NCBI RefSeq assembly: GCF_003144095.1
Contig: NZ_NSKH01000018.1
Span: 1,118,743-1,182,742 of the forward strand
Direction: 5' to 3'
DNA: 64,000 nucleotides
Source of the DNA: Streptomyces sp. ICBB 8177
GTDB taxonomy: Bacteria; Actinomycetota; Actinomycetes; Streptomycetales; Streptomycetaceae
Translations under genes and position numbers: made by a program
Notes under the pieces: generated by a model
What the model saw: the letters and a program-made list of their open reading frames with translations, nothing else
The model's database searches: none
Told to the model about the DNA's origin: nothing
Shown: positions 1 through 9,431 of the stretch, in pieces
Position numbering within the stretch: the stretch's first letter is position 1
Layout: the number at the start of each line of letters is the position of its first letter

Positions 1-83
1 CGGAGTGGAAGTTCCGCGCCATCGGCCAGGGTTACGCCTCCGGCCTGCGCGGCATCGCCCAGGACTTCGGCGTCAACGTCTGA
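1..83 (+). CDS. TerD-family protein, C-terminal end (partial)
   Basis: The window opens inside a gene. The frame starting at base 3 reads 26 residues and stops with TGA at 81-83. The residues ([20 protein letters not shown], then DFGVNV) match almost exactly the C-terminus of the complete TerD protein at 244-819. It is therefore the end of a tandem TerD paralogue, a calcium-binding stress protein family linked to tellurite resistance. The start lies outside the window. Confidence 0.85.
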   Translation, partial: EWKFRAIGQGYASGLRGIAQDFGVNV

Positions 84-243
84 CGCTCCTACGTCGACGT
101 CTGACGCCCCGGCGCCGGCGCGCGCCCGGCGCCCCCGCACCACCCGCCCCGTACGCCCGGCGTCGCGTTCCCCAGCGGACGCGGCGCCGGGCGCGCTGGG
201 GCGGTACGCACCACGCACGCATCACCGGGGAGGAAGCAACAAC

Positions 244-819
244 ATGGGTGTCACGCTCGCCAAGGGGGGAAACGTCTCCCTCAGCAAGGCCGCGCCGAAC
301 CTCACGCAGGTCATGATCGGCCTCGGCTGGGAGGCCAGGTCCACCACCGGCGCCGACTTCGACCTGGACGCCAGCGCGCTGCTGTGCGCGAACGGCCGGG
401 TGCTGGGCGACGAGTACTTCGTCTTCTACAACAACCTCAAGAGCCCGGACGGCTCGGTCGAGCACACCGGTGACGAACTCGTCGGTGGCACCGGCGGTGA
501 CGACGAGACCATCCTCGTCGACCTCTCCAAGGTCCCGCAGACCGTCGACAAGGTCGTCTTCCCGGTCTCCATCTACGAGGCGGAGAGCCGCTCCCAGACG
601 TTCGGCCAGGTCAGCAACGCCTACATCCGGGTGGTCAACCAGGCCGACCAGTCGGAGCTGGCGCGCTACGACCTGAGCGAGGACGCCTCCAGCGAGACGG
701 CGATGATCTTCGGTGAGCTGTACCGGTACGGCGGCGAGTGGAAGTTCCGTGCGGTGGGCCAGGGGTACGCGTCCGGACTGCGCGGCATCGCTCTAGACTT
801 CGGGGTCAACGTTTCGTAA
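244..819 (+). CDS. terD: TerD-family stress protein
   Basis: This 191-residue protein has the usual length and layout of TerD: it opens MGVTLAKGGNVSLSKAAPNL and has DFDLDASALL near residues 39-48, a YNNLKSPDGSVEHTGD acidic loop and the closing [20 protein letters not shown]. In the family, the Asp-rich loops bind calcium and the protein acts in the cytoplasm in tellurite and oxidative stress responses. The start is set by a strong GGGAGG site about ten bases upstream. It follows another terD (ending at 83) and precedes the DUF475/TerC-like gene in the same direction, so the row is probably one operon. Confidence 0.93.
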   Translation: MGVTLAKGGNVSLSKAAPNLTQVMIGLGWEARSTTGADFDLDASALLCANGRVLGDEYFVFYNNLKSPDGSVEHTGDELVGGTGGDDETILVDLSKVPQTVDKVVFPVSIYEAESRSQTFGQVSNAYIRVVNQADQSELARYDLSEDASSETAMIFGELYRYGGEWKFRAVGQGYASGLRGIALDFGVNVS

Positions 820-867
820 AACTGCGCGGACTGCACGCGCGGGGGACCCTCAAGGATTGGATCGAGT

Positions 868-2064
868 GTGCTAGTCCGTACCTTCGGCTGGTCAATGGTG
901 ATCACGGTCATCGGCCTCGCCTTCGCCGGGCTCGTCTGGGGGTGGTCGGGTCTTGCGGTCGTCGCGATCCTGTCCGTCCTGGAGATCTCCCTCTCCTTCG
1001 ACAACGCGGTCATCAACGCCGGCATCCTGAGGAAGCTCAACGCCTTCTGGCAGCGGATCTTCCTCACGGTCGGCGTGCTGATCGCGGTGTTCGGCATGCG
1101 GCTGGTCTTCCCGGTCGCCATCGTCGCCATCACCGCGAAGATCAACCCGGTCGACGCGGTGAAGGTGGCGGTGAACGACCCGGACCGCTACCAGCACCTG
1201 GTCACCAACGCGCATCCGGCGATCGCCGCGTTCGGCGGGGTGTTCCTGCTGATGATCTTCCTCGACTTCATCCTCGAGGAGCGCGAGATCGCCTGGCTCG
1301 CCTGGCTGGAGCGGCCGTTGGCCAAGCTCGGCAAGCTGGACATGCTCTCGGTGGTCGTGGCGCTCGTCGCGCTGCTGGTCGCCGCGATGACGGTGGCCAC
1401 CGCGGTCCCGCTGCACGGCGGTCACGGCACGGTCGACAAGACCGCCACCGTGCTGCTCGCCGGGGTCGCCGGAATGGTCGCCTACCTCGTGGTGGGCGGC
1501 ATCTCCGGCTTCTTCGAGGAGCAGTTGGAGGACGAAGAGGAAGGCGAGGAGGGCGAGCAGGCCGACGGCGAGGAGGCCTCCGGCGAGACCGCCGGTGGGG
1601 CGGCCGGTGGGGTGGCCGTCAACTCGGCGCAGAAGTCCGGCACTTCCGCGCTCGGGCTGGTCGGCAAGGCCGCGTTCTTCATGTTCCTCTACCTGGAGGT
1701 CATCGACGCCTCGTTCTCCTTCGACGGTGTGATCGGGGCCTTCGCCATCACCAACCAGATCTTCCAGATGGCCCTGGGCCTGGGCATCGGCGCGCTCTAC
1801 ATCCGCTCGCTGACCGTCTTCCTGGTCCGCAAGGGCACCCTGGACGACTACGTCTACCTGGAGCACGGCGCCCACTACGCGATCGGAGCGCTGGCGGTCA
1901 TCCTGCTGGTCACCATCAAGTACGAGATCAACGACGTGATCACCGGCCTCGTCGGTGTGGTACTGATCGGTGCGGCGTACCTGTCGTCGGTGGTGAGGAA
2001 CCGCCGGCTCGGGGAAGGCTCCGGGGAGCCGGAGCAGCGGACGGAAGTCCCCTCAGGGGTCTGA
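868..2064 (+). CDS. DUF475/TerC-like integral membrane protein
   Basis: 398 residues starting with GTG, with AAGGA just upstream. Several hydrophobic helices are visible from residue 5 onward (MVITVIGLAFAGLVWGWSGL, then SVLEISLSFDNAVINAGILR). The paired acidic motifs SLSFDNAVIN (near residue 41) and ASFSFDGVIGAF (near residue 284) are the hallmark of the TerC/Alx/DUF475 group, whose members are thought to move or sense metal ions such as manganese. A long acidic loop (EDEEEGEEGEQADGEEASGE) separates the two halves. Its place between terD and a TerA-like gene agrees with a membrane anchor for the Ter proteins. The transported ion is inferred, not shown. Confidence 0.9.
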   Translation: MLVRTFGWSMVITVIGLAFAGLVWGWSGLAVVAILSVLEISLSFDNAVINAGILRKLNAFWQRIFLTVGVLIAVFGMRLVFPVAIVAITAKINPVDAVKVAVNDPDRYQHLVTNAHPAIAAFGGVFLLMIFLDFILEEREIAWLAWLERPLAKLGKLDMLSVVVALVALLVAAMTVATAVPLHGGHGTVDKTATVLLAGVAGMVAYLVVGGISGFFEEQLEDEEEGEEGEQADGEEASGETAGGAAGGVAVNSAQKSGTSALGLVGKAAFFMFLYLEVIDASFSFDGVIGAFAITNQIFQMALGLGIGALYIRSLTVFLVRKGTLDDYVYLEHGAHYAIGALAVILLVTIKYEINDVITGLVGVVLIGAAYLSSVVRNRRLGEGSGEPEQRTEVPSGV

Positions 2065-2139
2065 CCGTCGATCTGAACAGTACGCCCGGCCCTCCGCCCG
2101 ATACGGCGCGCAGGGCCGGGCGCGTCTGGGGAGGGTGAC

Positions 2140-2871
2140 ATGGCCAAGGTGTGGGACTTCCTGCGAGGCGGTGCCTCGCAACCGCAGTTCGACATGGGCA
2201 ACGCCCACACGGTCACGCTGACCAGACGCCGCCAGGTCGTCTCGCTCAACCACCAGGGATCGGCCTCCGGCAACCTGCGGGTCAACCTCACCTGGTCGAT
2301 GCGCACCTCCGACATCAACGACCGCACCAGCGGCGGCTTTTTGACCCGTCCGCTCAACCTCTTCAAGCCGCAGCTGGTCCAGGCCCAGGGGCCCGCCATG
2401 GTCAACGTCGACCTCGACCTGGCCTGCATGTACGAGATGGCCGACGGCACCAAGGGCGTGGTCCAGCCGCTCGGCGACTTCCTGGGCAACTTCAACGAGC
2501 CGCCCTACATCCAGCTCAGCGGTGACGACCGGTTCGGCTCGGGCACGGGCGAGACGGTCTACATCAACCTGGACAAGAAGGAGAAGTTCGCCCGCCTGCT
2601 GGTCTTCGTCTACATCTACGACGGCACCCCCGCGTTCGACCGCACCCACGCCGTCGTCACGCTCTACCCCAGCAGCGGGCCGCGCATCGAGATCCCGCTC
2701 ACCGAGCGTGCCCCGCAGGCCCGTTCCTGCGCGGTGGTGCTCATCGAGAACCGCAAGGGCGAGCTGACGGTGCGCCGCGAGGTGAAGTACGTCTACGGCT
2801 TCCAGTCGGAGCTGGACCGGCTCTACGGCTGGGGCCTGCAGTGGGGCCGCGGCTACAAGACCAAGGCCTGA
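2140..2871 (+). CDS. TerA/TerD-like tellurium-resistance protein
   Basis: 243 residues with ATG preceded by GGGGAGGG. It opens MAKVWDFLRGGASQPQFDMG and contains a beta-rich TerD-like core (VNVDLDLACMYEMADGTKGV, then LSGDDRFGSGTGETVYINLD). It ends with a basic stretch. Streptomyces ter loci usually contain one such divergent member, often labelled TerA or simply TerD-domain protein. The Asp-containing loops suggest the same calcium-binding fold, but the canonical [12 protein letters not shown] ending is missing. It is co-directional with the DUF475 gene 75 bases upstream and convergent with the proline-rich TerD gene. Confidence 0.8.
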   Translation: MAKVWDFLRGGASQPQFDMGNAHTVTLTRRRQVVSLNHQGSASGNLRVNLTWSMRTSDINDRTSGGFLTRPLNLFKPQLVQAQGPAMVNVDLDLACMYEMADGTKGVVQPLGDFLGNFNEPPYIQLSGDDRFGSGTGETVYINLDKKEKFARLLVFVYIYDGTPAFDRTHAVVTLYPSSGPRIEIPLTERAPQARSCAVVLIENRKGELTVRREVKYVYGFQSELDRLYGWGLQWGRGYKTKA

Positions 2872-2904
2872 CCGGCCCGTTCACCGCGGGCCCCGGCGGC
2901 CCGC

Positions 2905-3792
2905 TCAGCGCCGCCGCTGGAACTGTGGCCCCTGCGGCGGCAACGTGATCGCGGGCGGCGGCGCCTGCTGCGGGTATCCGTAGGCGGGGTGCGGCGGGTA
3001 GCCGTAACCGGTGGCGGGCTGCGCCGGCGCTGCGGCGGGCGGGGGCGGCGGATAGCCGTACGACGGCGGCACGGTGGGCGGCGGCGCGACGGTCGCCGCG
3101 GCGTCGGGCTGCGGCGCGGGCGGTACGGGCACGGAGGCGGGCGGCGGGCTCGCGGGCGCGGGCGGGGCCTGCGGCGCCTGTGGGGCGGGCGTGTCGGGGA
3201 CGGTCAGGCCGTCCGGGCCGCCCGGGGCCGCCTCGGCCTCCCCCTCGTCGTCCTCCACCACGATGCCGAACTCCGTGGCCAGGCCCAGCAGTCCGGAGGC
3301 GTACCCCTGGCCCAGCGCGCGGAACTTCCAGCCCTCGTCCCTGCGGTACAGCTCGCCGCAGATCAGCGCCGTCTCCTCACCGGTGTCGGGCCGCACGTCG
3401 AAAACCGCGACCGGCTCCGCGCCCTCGCCCGCCGCCGCGTCGTACACCATCAGCCGCAGGTCGTGGACGGCCTCGAAGGTGCCGCCGTCGGCCGAGGCGG
3501 CCAGCACGATCCGGCGCACCGCGGGCTCCATCGGCGCCAGGTCCACCTCGATGCCGTCGGTCAGCCCGTCCTCGTCCTGCCGCTTGGCGCGGTGCCTGAC
3601 CAGGCCGCAGGGGTGGGTGGGCTGGTTGTAGAAGACGAAGTCGGCGTCCGAGCGCACCCGGCCGTCCTCGCCCAGCAGCAGCGCCGACGCGTCGATGTCG
3701 GGCACCTCCGCGCCCGGTGACCAGCTCAGCACGGTGCGCACCGAGCCCGCCTCCAGCGGAATGTTGGACCCCTTGACCATCGCGTGCGTCAT
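2905..3792 (-). CDS. TerD-family protein with proline-rich C-terminal tail
   Basis: The N-terminal 180 residues form a TerD domain: [20 protein letters not shown], then [30 protein letters not shown] and [21 protein letters not shown] disordered tail of about 110 residues rich in Pro, Ala and Tyr (repeated YGYPP-type motifs) follows and ends in QFQRRR. Such tails are common in actinobacterial TerD fusions and may mediate assembly or envelope contact. The start MTHAMVKG fits family usage; an in-frame ATG nine bases upstream (3801) lies closer to a GAGG and is the alternative. The gene is divergent from the lyase gene, with a shared intergenic region of about 240 bases. Confidence 0.87.
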   Translation of the reverse strand: MTHAMVKGSNIPLEAGSVRTVLSWSPGAEVPDIDASALLLGEDGRVRSDADFVFYNQPTHPCGLVRHRAKRQDEDGLTDGIEVDLAPMEPAVRRIVLAASADGGTFEAVHDLRLMVYDAAAGEGAEPVAVFDVRPDTGEETALICGELYRRDEGWKFRALGQGYASGLLGLATEFGIVVEDDEGEAEAAPGGPDGLTVPDTPAPQAPQAPPAPASPPPASVPVPPAPQPDAAATVAPPPTVPPSYGYPPPPPAAAPAQPATGYGYPPHPAYGYPQQAPPPAITLPPQGPQFQRRR

Positions 3793-4031
3793 GGCGTTCA
3801 TCCTGCCTCGTCACGGCCGACGGCACCAAGGCAGGGGGGCATGCGGGACGGCCGGAGGGCGTTTCCCCGGGCTCAGGTGGTTACGCGGATTTCACCTGTG
3901 ATGGTAAAGACTGCCCCATAGAAATGCGTACGATAATCGGCCACGAGCGGCTCGGGGAGGGGCCTGCGCCAGGGCCCGGCAGGGGCTCAGCACGCGGTGC
4001 GAGCGCCGCCAGATCACCCACGGGGAGCTGT

Positions 4032-5210
4032 ATGCACCACTTCGGACACCTCGCGCCCCAGGTGCGCGGCGAGCTGTTCCACCGGGAGCCCGCCGCGTTC
4101 AGCGCCTCCTCCCCGCTGCCGGTGCTGGCCGCCGCGCTCGGCGCCACGCTCTACAGCCCGGCCACCCGCCCGCGCCTCGCCGACGACGTGCGCAAGCAGA
4201 CCGCCCGCGGTGTGGTGTCCATGGTGCTGTGCCTGGAGGACGCCATCGACGACGCCGAGGTGGGCGCGGCCGAGGACAACCTCGTGGCCCAGCTGACCCG
4301 GCTGGCCACGGAGGGTGCCGGGGGCGACGGCGACGGCCTGCCGCTGCTGTTCGTGCGGGTCCGCACCCCCGGCCAGATCACCGCGCTCACCCGGCGGCTC
4401 GGCCCGGCCGTGCGCGTGCTGTCCGGCTTCGTGCTGCCGAAGTTCACGGAGGAGACCGGCGTCCCGTTCCTCGAATCGCTCGCCGGGGCCGAAGAGGTTT
4501 GCGGGCAGCGGCTGCTGGCGATGCCCGTACTGGAGTCCGCCGCGCTGCTGTACGCCGAGACCCGCGAGGAGACCCTGCGCGGCATCGCCCGCACCGTGGA
4601 GAAGTACCGCGACCGCGTGCTCGCGCTGCGGCTCGGCGTCACCGACTTCTGCTCGGCCTACGGACTGCGCCGGGCGCCCGACATGACCGCGTACGACGTC
4701 GGCATCGTCGCCTCCGTCATCGCCGACGTCGTCAACGTCCTCGGCCGCGCGGATGGCACCGGCTTCACCGTGACCGGGCCGGTGTGGGAGTACTTCCCGC
4801 GCCAGGAGCGGATGTTCAAACCGCAGCTGCGCCGCACCCCCTTCACCCCCGGCGCCGAACGGCTGCGCTCCGCGCTCATCGAGCACGACCTCGACGGCCT
4901 GCTGCGCGAGGTCGAACTCGACCGTGCCAACGGCCTGCTGGGCAAGACCTGCATCCACCCCGCGCACGTCGCCCCCGTCCACGCCCTGTCCGTCGTCACC
5001 CACGAGGAGTTCAGCGACGCCGCCGACATCCTGCGCGAGGAGCGCGGCCGGGGAGGGGTGCTGCGCTCCGCCTACACCAACAAGATGAACGAGGTGAAGC
5101 CGCACCGTGCCTGGGCGGAACGCACCATGCGCCGCGCCCACGTCTTCGGAGTGGCCCGCGAGGACGTCACCTTCGTGGAACTGCTGGCCGCCGCCGTCCA
5201 CGCCGCCTAG
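4032..5210 (+). CDS. HpcH/HpaI aldolase / citrate-lyase-like protein of the ter locus
   Basis: About 392 residues from an ATG preceded by GGGGAG. A longer frame starts at 3924, but its extra 36 residues are low-complexity and have no ribosome site. Motifs typical of CitE-like TIM barrels are present: VVSMVLCLEDAIDDAEV, LFVRVRTPGQI, RLGVTDFCSAYGLRR and GLLGKTCIHPAHVAPVHALS. The family cleaves or forms C-C bonds in small acyl substrates with a divalent metal. It heads a tight row with two phosphoribosyltransferase-fold genes and a HAD phosphatase, the enzyme set found in ter operons and proposed to make a nucleoside-like compound. The real substrate is unknown. Confidence 0.88.
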   Translation: MHHFGHLAPQVRGELFHREPAAFSASSPLPVLAAALGATLYSPATRPRLADDVRKQTARGVVSMVLCLEDAIDDAEVGAAEDNLVAQLTRLATEGAGGDGDGLPLLFVRVRTPGQITALTRRLGPAVRVLSGFVLPKFTEETGVPFLESLAGAEEVCGQRLLAMPVLESAALLYAETREETLRGIARTVEKYRDRVLALRLGVTDFCSAYGLRRAPDMTAYDVGIVASVIADVVNVLGRADGTGFTVTGPVWEYFPRQERMFKPQLRRTPFTPGAERLRSALIEHDLDGLLREVELDRANGLLGKTCIHPAHVAPVHALSVVTHEEFSDAADILREERGRGGVLRSAYTNKMNEVKPHRAWAERTMRRAHVFGVAREDVTFVELLAAAVHAA

Positions 5211-5264
5211 CCGCGCCCCCCACAGCAACCCCGCAACCCGCAGCCTTACAGGAGCACTTCGCCG

Positions 5265-6605
5265 ATGACGACGACCGTGACGCCCCCCGCCGAATGGAGC
5301 GGCCGGTGGACCGCCGGACGGCTCGGGGTCGCCCTGGACGGCCCGCCCGAGCTGTACGGGCTGCTGGGCCTGGCCGTGCGCGACAACCCCAAACGGGCCC
5401 ACCTGCTGGTCTCCACCGTGCTCGGCAAGCACGTGCCGCAGCGGCCCGGCGTGGTGCACGGCGCCGGCCTGCGGCTGGGCCGCCGGGTGCGCGAGCTGAT
5501 CGGCGAGGACGCCCGCCCGGTCGTCCTCGGCTACGCGGAGACCGCGACCGCGCTCGGCCACAGCGTCGCCGACGGCCTGGGCGACGCGACGTACCTGCAC
5601 TCCACCCGCCGCCCGGTGCCCGGCGTGCAGCCCGCGGGGCGGTTCACCGAGTCCCACAGCCACGCCACGGATCACCTGCTGCTCCCCGGCGATCCGGAAC
5701 TCCTGACGGGGGCCGGGCCGTTGGTACTGGTCGATGACGAGTTCTCGACCGGCCGGACCGTGCTGGGCACGGTGACCGCGCTGCACGCGCTGCGCCCGCG
5801 CGACCACTACGTGGTGGTCGCGCTCGTCGACATGCGCACCGCCGCCGACCGCGAGCGGCTCGCGGCGCACGCGGCCGGGCTCGGCGCGCGGGTCGACGTG
5901 GTGGCGCTCGCCTCCGGGACGGTGCGGCTGCCGCAGGACGTACTGGAACGCGGGCGCGAACTGGTCGCGCGGCAGCGCGCTCTCGACGCCGGCGGGCACG
6001 ACCTCGCCCGCGGCGGCGCGGGCGCGTCCGCGGGCGACGGGGGCCACGGGGCCGTGCGCGTCGCGCTGGAGTGGCCCGCCGGGGTGCCGGACGGCGGGCG
6101 GCACGGCTTCACCCCGGCCCACCGCGAGCGCCTGACGGCCGCGCTGCCCGGCATGGCGGAACGTATCCGCGCCGCCCTGCCGCCGCACGCCCGCCGCGTC
6201 CTGGTGCTCGGCACCGAGGAGCTGATGTACGCGCCGCTGCGGATCGCCGCCGAACTCGACCGCGACGACGCCTTCGAGGTGCGGTACTCCACCACCACCC
6301 GCTCGCCCGTGCTCGCGGTCGACGACCCCGGCTACCCCATCCGCACCGCCCTGGCCTTCCCCGCCCACGACGACCCCGACGACGGTCCCGGCCCCCGCTA
6401 CGCCTACAACGTCGCCCCCGGCGCCGACCCCGCGCGCCGCTTCGACGCGATCGTCGCGGTCACCGACTCCGCGGGCGACACACCCGCGCTGCACGCCCCC
6501 GGCGGCCTGCTCACCCGGCTCGCCGCCCACACGGACCGGCTGCTGCTCGCCGTCGTGCCGTCGTACACCCCCGAACGACAGGTCGATACCCGTCATGCTT
6601 CCTGA
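5265..6605 (+). CDS. Phosphoribosyltransferase with TRSP-type C-terminal domain
   Basis: 446 residues. The PRPP-binding loop VLVDDEFSTGRTV (near residue 155) is the clear type I phosphoribosyltransferase signature. The region around HSVADGLGDATYLHSTRRPV fits the N-terminal half. The second half, from about residue 280, contains VLVLGTEELMYAPLRIAAEL and FEVRYSTTTRSPVLA, typical of the TRSP domain that follows this transferase in ter operons. The expected role is transfer of a phosphoribosyl group to a base-like substrate in the cytoplasm. AGGAG lies ten bases before the ATG. It overlaps the next gene by 11 bases, so translation is probably coupled. Confidence 0.88.
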   Translation: MTTTVTPPAEWSGRWTAGRLGVALDGPPELYGLLGLAVRDNPKRAHLLVSTVLGKHVPQRPGVVHGAGLRLGRRVRELIGEDARPVVLGYAETATALGHSVADGLGDATYLHSTRRPVPGVQPAGRFTESHSHATDHLLLPGDPELLTGAGPLVLVDDEFSTGRTVLGTVTALHALRPRDHYVVVALVDMRTAADRERLAAHAAGLGARVDVVALASGTVRLPQDVLERGRELVARQRALDAGGHDLARGGAGASAGDGGHGAVRVALEWPAGVPDGGRHGFTPAHRERLTAALPGMAERIRAALPPHARRVLVLGTEELMYAPLRIAAELDRDDAFEVRYSTTTRSPVLAVDDPGYPIRTALAFPAHDDPDDGPGPRYAYNVAPGADPARRFDAIVAVTDSAGDTPALHAPGGLLTRLAAHTDRLLLAVVPSYTPERQVDTRHAS

Positions 6606-7725
6606 CCCGCTGCGCGGTCCCGCGTTCTCCAGCTACGCCCCCGACGAGGTCGGCTGGCTGCTGAAGGACCTCTCCGGCGTCCGCCTTGAGGCCCCGATCG
6701 AGGAACGCGAGGAGGCGGTGCAGAACGGCGGCGCCCACTACGCCGAGTCGCTGCCCGTCGAGTACCAGCCGACCGCCGAGTACCAGGCGCTCTTTCGCTC
6801 CGCCCTCGACGCCTCCGCGCGGCGCGTCGCCCACGCGGTCGCCGTCGTCACCGAGACCGTGCTCGCCGAACGCGGCCCGGCCCCGGTGCTGGTCTCCCTG
6901 GCCCGCGCCGGCACCCCCGTCGGCATCCTGATGCGCCGCTGGGCCCGCCACGCCCATGACCTGGACCTGCCGCACTACACGATCTCCATCGTGCGCGGCC
7001 GGGGCATCGACACCAGCGCGCTGCGCTGGCTCGCCGCCCACCACGACCCGGCCTGCGTCGTCTTCGTCGACGGCTGGACCGGCAAGGGCGCCATCACCCG
7101 CGAACTGGCCGCCGCCGTCCGCCCGTTCGACGGCTTCGACCCGCGCATCGCGGTGCTCGCCGACCCCGGCGGCTGCGTGGAGACCTTCGGCACCCGCGAC
7201 GACTTCCTCGTCCCGTCCGCCTGCCTGAACTCCACCGTCTCCGGGCTGGTCTCCCGCACCGTGCTGCGCGACGACCTGATCGGCCCCGACGACTTCCACG
7301 GCGCCAAGTTCTACCGCGACCTGGCCGCATCCGATGTCTCCGCGCACTTCCTCGACACCGTCACCGCCCGCTTCGCCGACGTCCCCACGTCCGTCGCCGC
7401 CCCGCGCGAGGCCGACCGCACGCCCACCTGGGCGGGCTGGGAGGCGGTGACCCGGGTCAGCGAGGCGTACGGCATCGGCGACGTCAACCTGGTCAAGCCC
7501 GGCGTCGGCGAGACCACCCGGGTGCTGCTGCGCCGGGTGCCGTGGCGGGTGCTGGCCCGGCGCGGCGCGGGCCCTGACCTGGACCACGTACGGCTGCTGG
7601 CCGCGCAGCGCGGCGTTCCCGTGGAGGAGGTGGACGAACTGCCCTACCTGTGCGTCGGGTTGATCCACCCCCGCTACACCAGGGGCGCCACCGGCGCCGA
7701 CGGCCGTGCGGTGGTGAGCGCGTGA
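6595..7725 (+). CDS. StiP-family protein (PRTase-like fold with PELOTA-type RNA-binding end)
   Basis: 376 residues opening MLPDPLRGPAFSSYAPDEVG and containing PVLVSLARAGTPVGILMRRW, SIVRGRGIDTSALRW and VVFVDGWTGKGAITRELAAA. This matches the ter-linked protein called cysteine protease StiP or PRTase-like. The DGWTGKG loop corresponds to the PRPP-loop position, so a transferase role is as likely as a protease one. The C-terminal 90 residues, with VNLVKPGVGETTRVLLRRVP and a VEEVDELPYLCVGLI stretch, resemble the PELOTA RNA-binding module reported in this family. It overlaps the genes on both sides (11 bases and 4 bases), indicating an operon. Confidence 0.85.
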   Translation: MLPDPLRGPAFSSYAPDEVGWLLKDLSGVRLEAPIEEREEAVQNGGAHYAESLPVEYQPTAEYQALFRSALDASARRVAHAVAVVTETVLAERGPAPVLVSLARAGTPVGILMRRWARHAHDLDLPHYTISIVRGRGIDTSALRWLAAHHDPACVVFVDGWTGKGAITRELAAAVRPFDGFDPRIAVLADPGGCVETFGTRDDFLVPSACLNSTVSGLVSRTVLRDDLIGPDDFHGAKFYRDLAASDVSAHFLDTVTARFADVPTSVAAPREADRTPTWAGWEAVTRVSEAYGIGDVNLVKPGVGETTRVLLRRVPWRVLARRGAGPDLDHVRLLAAQRGVPVEEVDELPYLCVGLIHPRYTRGATGADGRAVVSA

Positions 7726-8594
7726 ACACCCCGCAGCCCGCCCCCGGCGCCCCCTCCCCGTCGGCCGCGAGGTCGACGGTCATCGCCACCGACCTCGACC
7801 GCACCCTGATCTACTCCACCGCCGCCCTCGCCCTCGGCATGCCCGACGAGCAGGCGCCGCGGCTGCTGTGCGTCGAGGTCTACAACGGCAGACCCCTGTC
7901 CTTCCTCACCGAACGCGCCGCCGAACTCGTCCAACAGCTCGCCACGCGCGCCGAGTTGGTGCCCGTCACCACCCGCACCCGCGCCCAGTACCACCGCGTC
8001 CACCTGCCCGGCCCGCCCCCCAGGTACGCCATCTGCGCCAACGGCGGACACATCCTGATCGACGGCAGGACCGACCGCGACTGGCACGACGAGGTCCGCC
8101 GCACCCTCGCCGACGGCTGCGCGCCGCTGGCCGAGGTGCTCGACCACCTCGTCGCCGCCGCCGACCCCGCCTGGCTGCGCACCGCCCGGGTCGCCGAGGA
8201 CCTGTTCGCCTACCTGGTGGTGGAACGCGCCGGGGTGCCGGAGGGCTGGCTGAAGGAACTCCAGGCGTGGACCGCGGAACGCGGCTGGACCGCCTCCCTC
8301 CAGGGCCGCAAGGTCTACGCGGTACCCCGGCCGCTGACCAAGAGCGCGGCGCTGGCCGAGGTCGTGCGCCGCACCGGCGCCGACCGCGTGCTGGCCGCCG
8401 GCGACTCGCTGCTCGACACCGACCTGCTGCTCGCCGCCGACCGCGCCTGGCGGCCCGGCCACGGCGAACTCGCCGAGACCGGCTGGAGCGCGCCCAACGT
8501 CACCGCCCTTGACACCGTCGGCGTCGCGGCGGGCGAGGCGATCCTGCTGCGGATGAGCACGTGGACGGAGGCGACGAGCGTCGCGCAGAGGTGA
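7722..8594 (+). CDS. HAD-superfamily phosphatase of the ter locus
   Basis: About 290 residues. GTG at 7722 overlaps the previous stop (GTGA), which is preferred over a longer frame from 7650 whose first 24 residues are only the shadow of the upstream gene. HAD motif I is VIATDLDRTLIYS, with the two catalytic aspartates. Motif III lysine is likely in KVYAVPRPLTKSAAL, and motif IV is AAGDSLLDTDLLLAADRAWR. A Cof-type cap lies between. It probably removes phosphate from an intermediate or product of the CitE/PRTase pathway encoded just upstream. The substrate cannot be read from sequence. Confidence 0.88.
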   Translation: MNTPQPAPGAPSPSAARSTVIATDLDRTLIYSTAALALGMPDEQAPRLLCVEVYNGRPLSFLTERAAELVQQLATRAELVPVTTRTRAQYHRVHLPGPPPRYAICANGGHILIDGRTDRDWHDEVRRTLADGCAPLAEVLDHLVAAADPAWLRTARVAEDLFAYLVVERAGVPEGWLKELQAWTAERGWTASLQGRKVYAVPRPLTKSAALAEVVRRTGADRVLAAGDSLLDTDLLLAADRAWRPGHGELAETGWSAPNVTALDTVGVAAGEAILLRMSTWTEATSVAQR

Positions 8595-8630
8595 GGCGGA
8601 CGGTGGCTCCGTCGACCGGACGTCACCTCG

Positions 8631-9260
8631 TCAACGGGACACCACCCGCGAGCAGTTGGCCCGGGCCCGCTCCACCCGCCGGGCGTTGGGGCGTTCGCTG
8701 GAAGCGATGAACTCCAGCGCCTCGTCCCGGGACCGCCCGCCCCGCAGATGCCTGCGCAGCAGCCGCTCCTCGCGCACCTCGGGCGGCGCCTCGACGAACC
8801 ACAGCGCGTCCAGCAGCTCGCGCACCCCGCGCCACCCCTCGCCGTCGTCCGCCAGGTAGTTGCCCTCGGTCACCACCAGCCGCGCGGTCGGCGGCACCAC
8901 GATCCCCGCCGCCACCGGCTCGTCCAGCCGCCGGTCGAAGTCCGGCGCGTACACCGCCCGCCCGGTCTCGCTGCGCAGCCTGCGCAGCAACGCCACGTAC
9001 CCGTCGACGTCGAAGGTCTCCGGCGCGCCCTTGCGCCCGCGCAGGCCCAGGCGGTCCAACTGCGCGTTGGACAGGTGGAACCCGTCCATCGGCACGTACG
9101 CCGCCGAGCCCGCGCCCAACCGCTGCTCCACCCCGTGCACCAGCCGCCTGGCGAGCGTCGACTTGCCCGCGGCGGGCGGCCCGGCCAGCCCCAGCAGCGC
9201 CCGCCGCCCCGCGGGGCCGGGGGCCAGGGCGGTGGCGTCGTCGATCAGGCCGCTGAGCAT
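8631..9260 (-). CDS. P-loop nucleoside/nucleotide (uridine-kinase-like) kinase
   Basis: 209 residues. The Walker A motif LLGLAGPPAAGKSTLARRLV sits at residues 22-41. It is followed by VPMDGFHLSNAQLDRLGLRG, a DGFH motif typical of the phosphoribulokinase/uridine kinase/pantothenate kinase group. LVVTEGNYLADDGEGW and WFVEAPPEVREERLLRRHL complete the family pattern. It faces the HAD gene tail to tail with 36 bases between stops. It could phosphorylate a nucleoside related to the ter pathway, but it may simply be a neighbour. Confidence 0.85.
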   Translation of the reverse strand: MLSGLIDDATALAPGPAGRRALLGLAGPPAAGKSTLARRLVHGVEQRLGAGSAAYVPMDGFHLSNAQLDRLGLRGRKGAPETFDVDGYVALLRRLRSETGRAVYAPDFDRRLDEPVAAGIVVPPTARLVVTEGNYLADDGEGWRGVRELLDALWFVEAPPEVREERLLRRHLRGGRSRDEALEFIASSERPNARRVERARANCSRVVSR

Positions 9261-9431
9261 GCGCTCACCCTACGCAGCGGTGGCATGGCCGTAAACGGGT
9301 GGTGACGTGACCGTGGAGACCGTACCGTCCGCCGTTGCGCCGCCGCACGGTGCAGCGCGCACCGCAGCGTCGTGGCATCGTTCGTCGTCGTACCGCCCAG
9401 TCGTTTCGCCGGATTCCGCGAGGAGCACGCG

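Noticed and set aside
4014-6596. 860-codon minus-strand frame opposite the ter enzymes
   Set aside because: Gly/Arg/Val-rich shadow of two well-recognised plus-strand genes.
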